The notes under the pieces are model-generated. The model was not told where the DNA came from, made no database searches, and worked only from the letters and a program-made list of their open reading frames with translations. Positions 4,228 through 6,000 of a DNA stretch of 6,000 nt are shown piece by piece; the first letter of the stretch is position 1, and every line of letters starts with the position of its first letter. The translations under genes were made by a program, and so were the position numbers. Location of the stretch: contig DAOTZS010000140.1 of the NCBI GenBank assembly GCA_034434335.1, positions 1-6,000 of the forward strand, read 5' to 3'. The DNA comes from DAOTZS01 sp034434335. Lineage in GTDB: Bacteria > Chloroflexota > Anaerolineae > CG2-30-64-16.

Positions 4228-5013
4228 TCAAAACCCATGCAGGCTCTCCAGGCGCACGGTGCGCACCAGCCAGGGAACGCCGGCAAAGGTGAAGAAGACT
4301 ATCCCGAAGCCAAACAGAGTCAGCCAGGCCAGCCGCCGGCCTCCCCACCCCGGCAGACGGTCCACATGCAAGATCAACAGATACCACAGCCAGGTGACCA
4401 GGGCCCAGGTTTCCTTGGGGTCCCAGCCCCAGTAGCGCCCCCAGGCATCTTGCGCCCAGATCGCACCGCTGAGGATGCCCAACGTCAGCCAGGGGAATCC
4501 CCACCCCACCACACGCGCTATGGCCCGCTCGAGCTCACCCGCGGAAGCCGCCTGTCCCACCAGCCGCATGAACCCCAGCCCGGCCGCCGCGCCGAAGGCC
4601 CCGTACCCGATCACGCTGCTCAGCACGTGCACCTGCAACCAGACGGAGCGCAACGCCGGCAGGAGCGGCACCAGCGAACGCTCGGTGGCAGGGCGGGTAA
4701 AGGCGTAGCTGACCACCAGCAGCGCGGCTGCCAACACGAAAGGCCCCGCTCGCCGCTCGCGCCAACTGGCCTCCAGTAGCAAATAGAGGGCCACGGTGGC
4801 CCAACCCCACCACAAGGCAACTTCGTAGCGGTTGGTCAGCGGCCAGTGACCCGCCGCCAGCCCACGCTCGATCAGCCCTCCCGTCAGCACAGCCCAGGCT
4901 ATGCCGGCCATACCTGTCGCCGCCCGGCCCAGACTTCCTCCGCCGACCCTGCCCTGGACGACGTAGGCCAGCGCTGCCACCCACAGCAGAGCATATGCCA
5001 ACCGGATCAGCAC
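4228..5013 (-). CDS. ccsA: Cytochrome c biogenesis protein CcsA/ResC (System II)
   Basis: CcsA/ResC is the multi-pass membrane partner of ResB. Together they carry haem across the membrane and attach it to CXXCH apocytochromes c on the outer face. The 261-residue product has about seven to eight hydrophobic segments and the tryptophan-rich WWD motif WGRYWGWDPKETW (residues 191-203). Conserved flanking histidines expected to ligate haem are H129 (in LQVHVLSSVIGYGAF) and H216 (in LLILHVDRLPGW). PLTNRYE (58-64) is another family landmark. The start is GTG at 5011-5013, preceded by GAGGAGG at good spacing. It overlaps the stop of the upstream Nudix gene by 7 bp (GTGCTGA), which implies translational coupling. 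An in-frame ATG start is not available near the conserved N-terminus. Confidence 0.93.
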   Translation of the reverse strand: MLIRLAYALLWVAALAYVVQGRVGGGSLGRAATGMAGIAWAVLTGGLIERGLAAGHWPLTNRYEVALWWGWATVALYLLLEASWRERRAGPFVLAAALLVVSYAFTRPATERSLVPLLPALRSVWLQVHVLSSVIGYGAFGAAAGLGFMRLVGQAASAGELERAIARVVGWGFPWLTLGILSGAIWAQDAWGRYWGWDPKETWALVTWLWYLLILHVDRLPGWGGRRLAWLTLFGFGIVFFTFAGVPWLVRTVRLESLHGF

Positions 5014-5447
5014 GGTGGACCTCCTCGAGCCTTGAGCTGTTCCAGGATCGCTCGTTCGCTGGCATAGCTGGCCCGCTCGATGGCCTCGTCCAGCGGGAAC
5101 CAGCGCACGTCCTCGACCTCAAAGTCGTGCCTGCTGACATCGCCGCCCTGGCAGGTCATCACGAAGAAGTACACCTTCTTGTGGCGCCGGGTCTTCTTGC
5201 CCCCTTCCTCCCACCAATACCAGTACTCGATAGGCTCCAGGCGCTCGACGATGGTGGCTTCCAGCCCGGTCTCCTCCCGCACCTCGCGCAAAGCCGCCTC
5301 GGCCAGCGGCTCTCCTCGCTCCACCAGGCCCTTGGGCAGCGCCCAGCGCTCACCCCCCTGGGTGGCGATAAGCGCGACCTCGAGCTGGCCGGCCGCATTG
5401 CGCCGGCACACCACCCCGCCGGCCGAAAGCTCAAAGCGCGTGGTCAT
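5007..5447 (-). CDS. Nudix hydrolase (MutT/diadenosine-polyphosphatase-like)
   Basis: The 146-residue product carries a complete Nudix box at residues 40-62, GLVERGEPLAEAALREVREETGL (pattern GX5EX7REVXEETGL), so the Mg2+-binding glutamates E55, E58 and E59 are intact. It is preceded by SAGGVVCRR and WALPKG, which start the fold. The C-terminal part HKKVYFFVM...DFEVEDVRWFPLDEA...YASERAIL resembles the Ap4A-hydrolase/MutT1 branch, which hydrolyses nucleoside polyphosphates in the cytoplasm. The exact substrate cannot be read from sequence. The start ATG at 5445-5447 has an AGGAAGAGG-type ribosome binding site. It overlaps the 3' end of resB by 17 bp and the ccsA start by 7 bp, so it is embedded in the cytochrome c maturation operon although it has no obvious link to haem. 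Upstream in-frame extension to 5588 is open but adds no family sequence. Confidence 0.92.
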   Translation of the reverse strand: MTTRFELSAGGVVCRRNAAGQLEVALIATQGGERWALPKGLVERGEPLAEAALREVREETGLEATIVERLEPIEYWYWWEEGGKKTRRHKKVYFFVMTCQGGDVSRHDFEVEDVRWFPLDEAIERASYASERAILEQLKARGGPPC

Positions 5448-6000
5448 CGTCCTCTTCCTCCTGGCCCGCTGGCAAACGACGCACCCCCGCCGGTGCTGTT
5501 CGGCTGAGCTCTTCCACCAGCGCCGTGAACTCACGGCCGAACCCATAGGCCCGCCTGTCGGCCCGCCCGGCCAGGCGCACCACCCCATCCGGCTCGATGC
5601 GCGCCTGCACGCAGGAATGGGGCAGATAGAAGGTGAGGCTCATCCCCAGGAACAGCAGTAACCCCGCTGCAATCACCACTCCATAGCCAGGGTCACGCAC
5701 CGCCAGCAGGGTAATATGGTACCCCGCGGAGTCTTCCGCATAGCCGCTCAAGATCAGTTGCACACCCTTGAAAGCCAGGGGCCTGTTAACCTCCAGCACT
5801 TTCTGCGTCAGCCCCTGGCCGGCAAGGCCTACGGCCACAGCGGCCCGATAGGCTGCGATGTTCCCATCGGGATAGCGGACAATGTCGAACCCATCGTTGC
5901 GCAACACCCATCCGCTTCCGGCCTTGATCTCAACCGTCTCGCCCGGCCCAATGGTCAACTCCCTGCGCCAGCCCAACGCCGCGCTGGCCGCCACACCCAA
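5431..6000 (-). CDS. resB: Cytochrome c biogenesis protein ResB (Ccs1), C-terminal part
   Basis: The gene enters from beyond the right edge; 190 residues of its C-terminal portion are visible, and the first visible codon (TTG at 5998-6000) is internal. The visible part has the large extracytoplasmic beta-rich domain (ELTIGPGETVEIKAG..., FDIVRYPDG) with the family landmarks VNRPLAFKGVQLILSGY and LLAVRDPGYGVVIAAGLLLF. A last transmembrane helix (about visible residues 106-126) follows, then HSCVQARI and a short cytoplasmic tail with VRLAGRADRRAYGFGREF, typical of ResB C-termini. The tail ends in an acidic stretch (EEEDDD) whose codons overlap the start of the Nudix gene. ResB pairs with CcsA, encoded two genes downstream, to form the haem-delivery synthetase. 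The N-terminal membrane helices cannot be checked. Confidence 0.85.
   Translation of the reverse strand: MGVAASAALGWRRELTIGPGETVEIKAGSGWVLRNDGFDIVRYPDGNIAAYRAAVAVGLAGQGLTQKVLEVNRPLAFKGVQLILSGYAEDSAGYHITLLAVRDPGYGVVIAAGLLLFLGMSLTFYLPHSCVQARIEPDGVVRLAGRADRRAYGFGREFTALVEELSRTAPAGVRRLPAGQEEEDDDHAL

Overview
The window is GC-rich chromosomal DNA (roughly 60-65% G+C by eye) with ordinary bacterial housekeeping and envelope genes. High GC, GGAGG-type ribosome binding sites, a System II (ResB/ResC) cytochrome c maturation pair, a Bacillus/actinobacterial-type LexA box and C/G-rich hairpin repeats between genes fit a Chloroflexota-like bacterium (Anaerolineae-type). This is inference; no marker gene here fixes the taxon.

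Layout. Bases 1-288 (+) are the 3' end of an extended-SDR nucleotide-sugar epimerase/dehydratase. Bases 289-640 hold no intact gene, but two short coding-like segments in different frames look like a decayed gene. A pseudouridine-5'-phosphate glycosidase gene (psuG) lies on the minus strand at 641-1600. Bases 1601-1815 are a dense control region. A near-consensus sigma70 promoter points right and has a perfect 14-bp LexA/SOS palindrome at the predicted transcription start. A degenerate second box, a bulged inverted repeat and a second candidate promoter follow. This region leads to a 94-residue protein of unknown function (1816-2100, +). Convergent to it is a 504-residue membrane-anchored SPFH/band-7 protein (2130-3644, -).

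The 583-bp gap 3645-4227 has no gene but is full of structure. A 163-bp element with 12-bp terminal inverted repeats beginning GTAAC and an exact 8-bp target duplication (IS66-like ends, so a probable MITE) sits just upstream of the SPFH gene. Next is a 220-bp inverted-repeat element containing a perfect 18-bp hairpin, then a G/C-rich hairpin downstream of the next operon.

Bases 4228-6000 (-) are a tightly overlapping operon read right to left: resB (only the C-terminal part is in the window), a Nudix hydrolase, and ccsA/resC. ResB and CcsA together export haem and attach it to apocytochrome c on the outer face of the membrane. The Nudix gene between them is an unusual, apparently translationally coupled passenger.

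The most interesting signal is the SOS-type promoter driving the uncharacterised 94-residue protein. Its -35 box abuts the psuG start codon, so LexA binding could affect both genes. Second is the probable MITE inserted in the leader of the SPFH gene.
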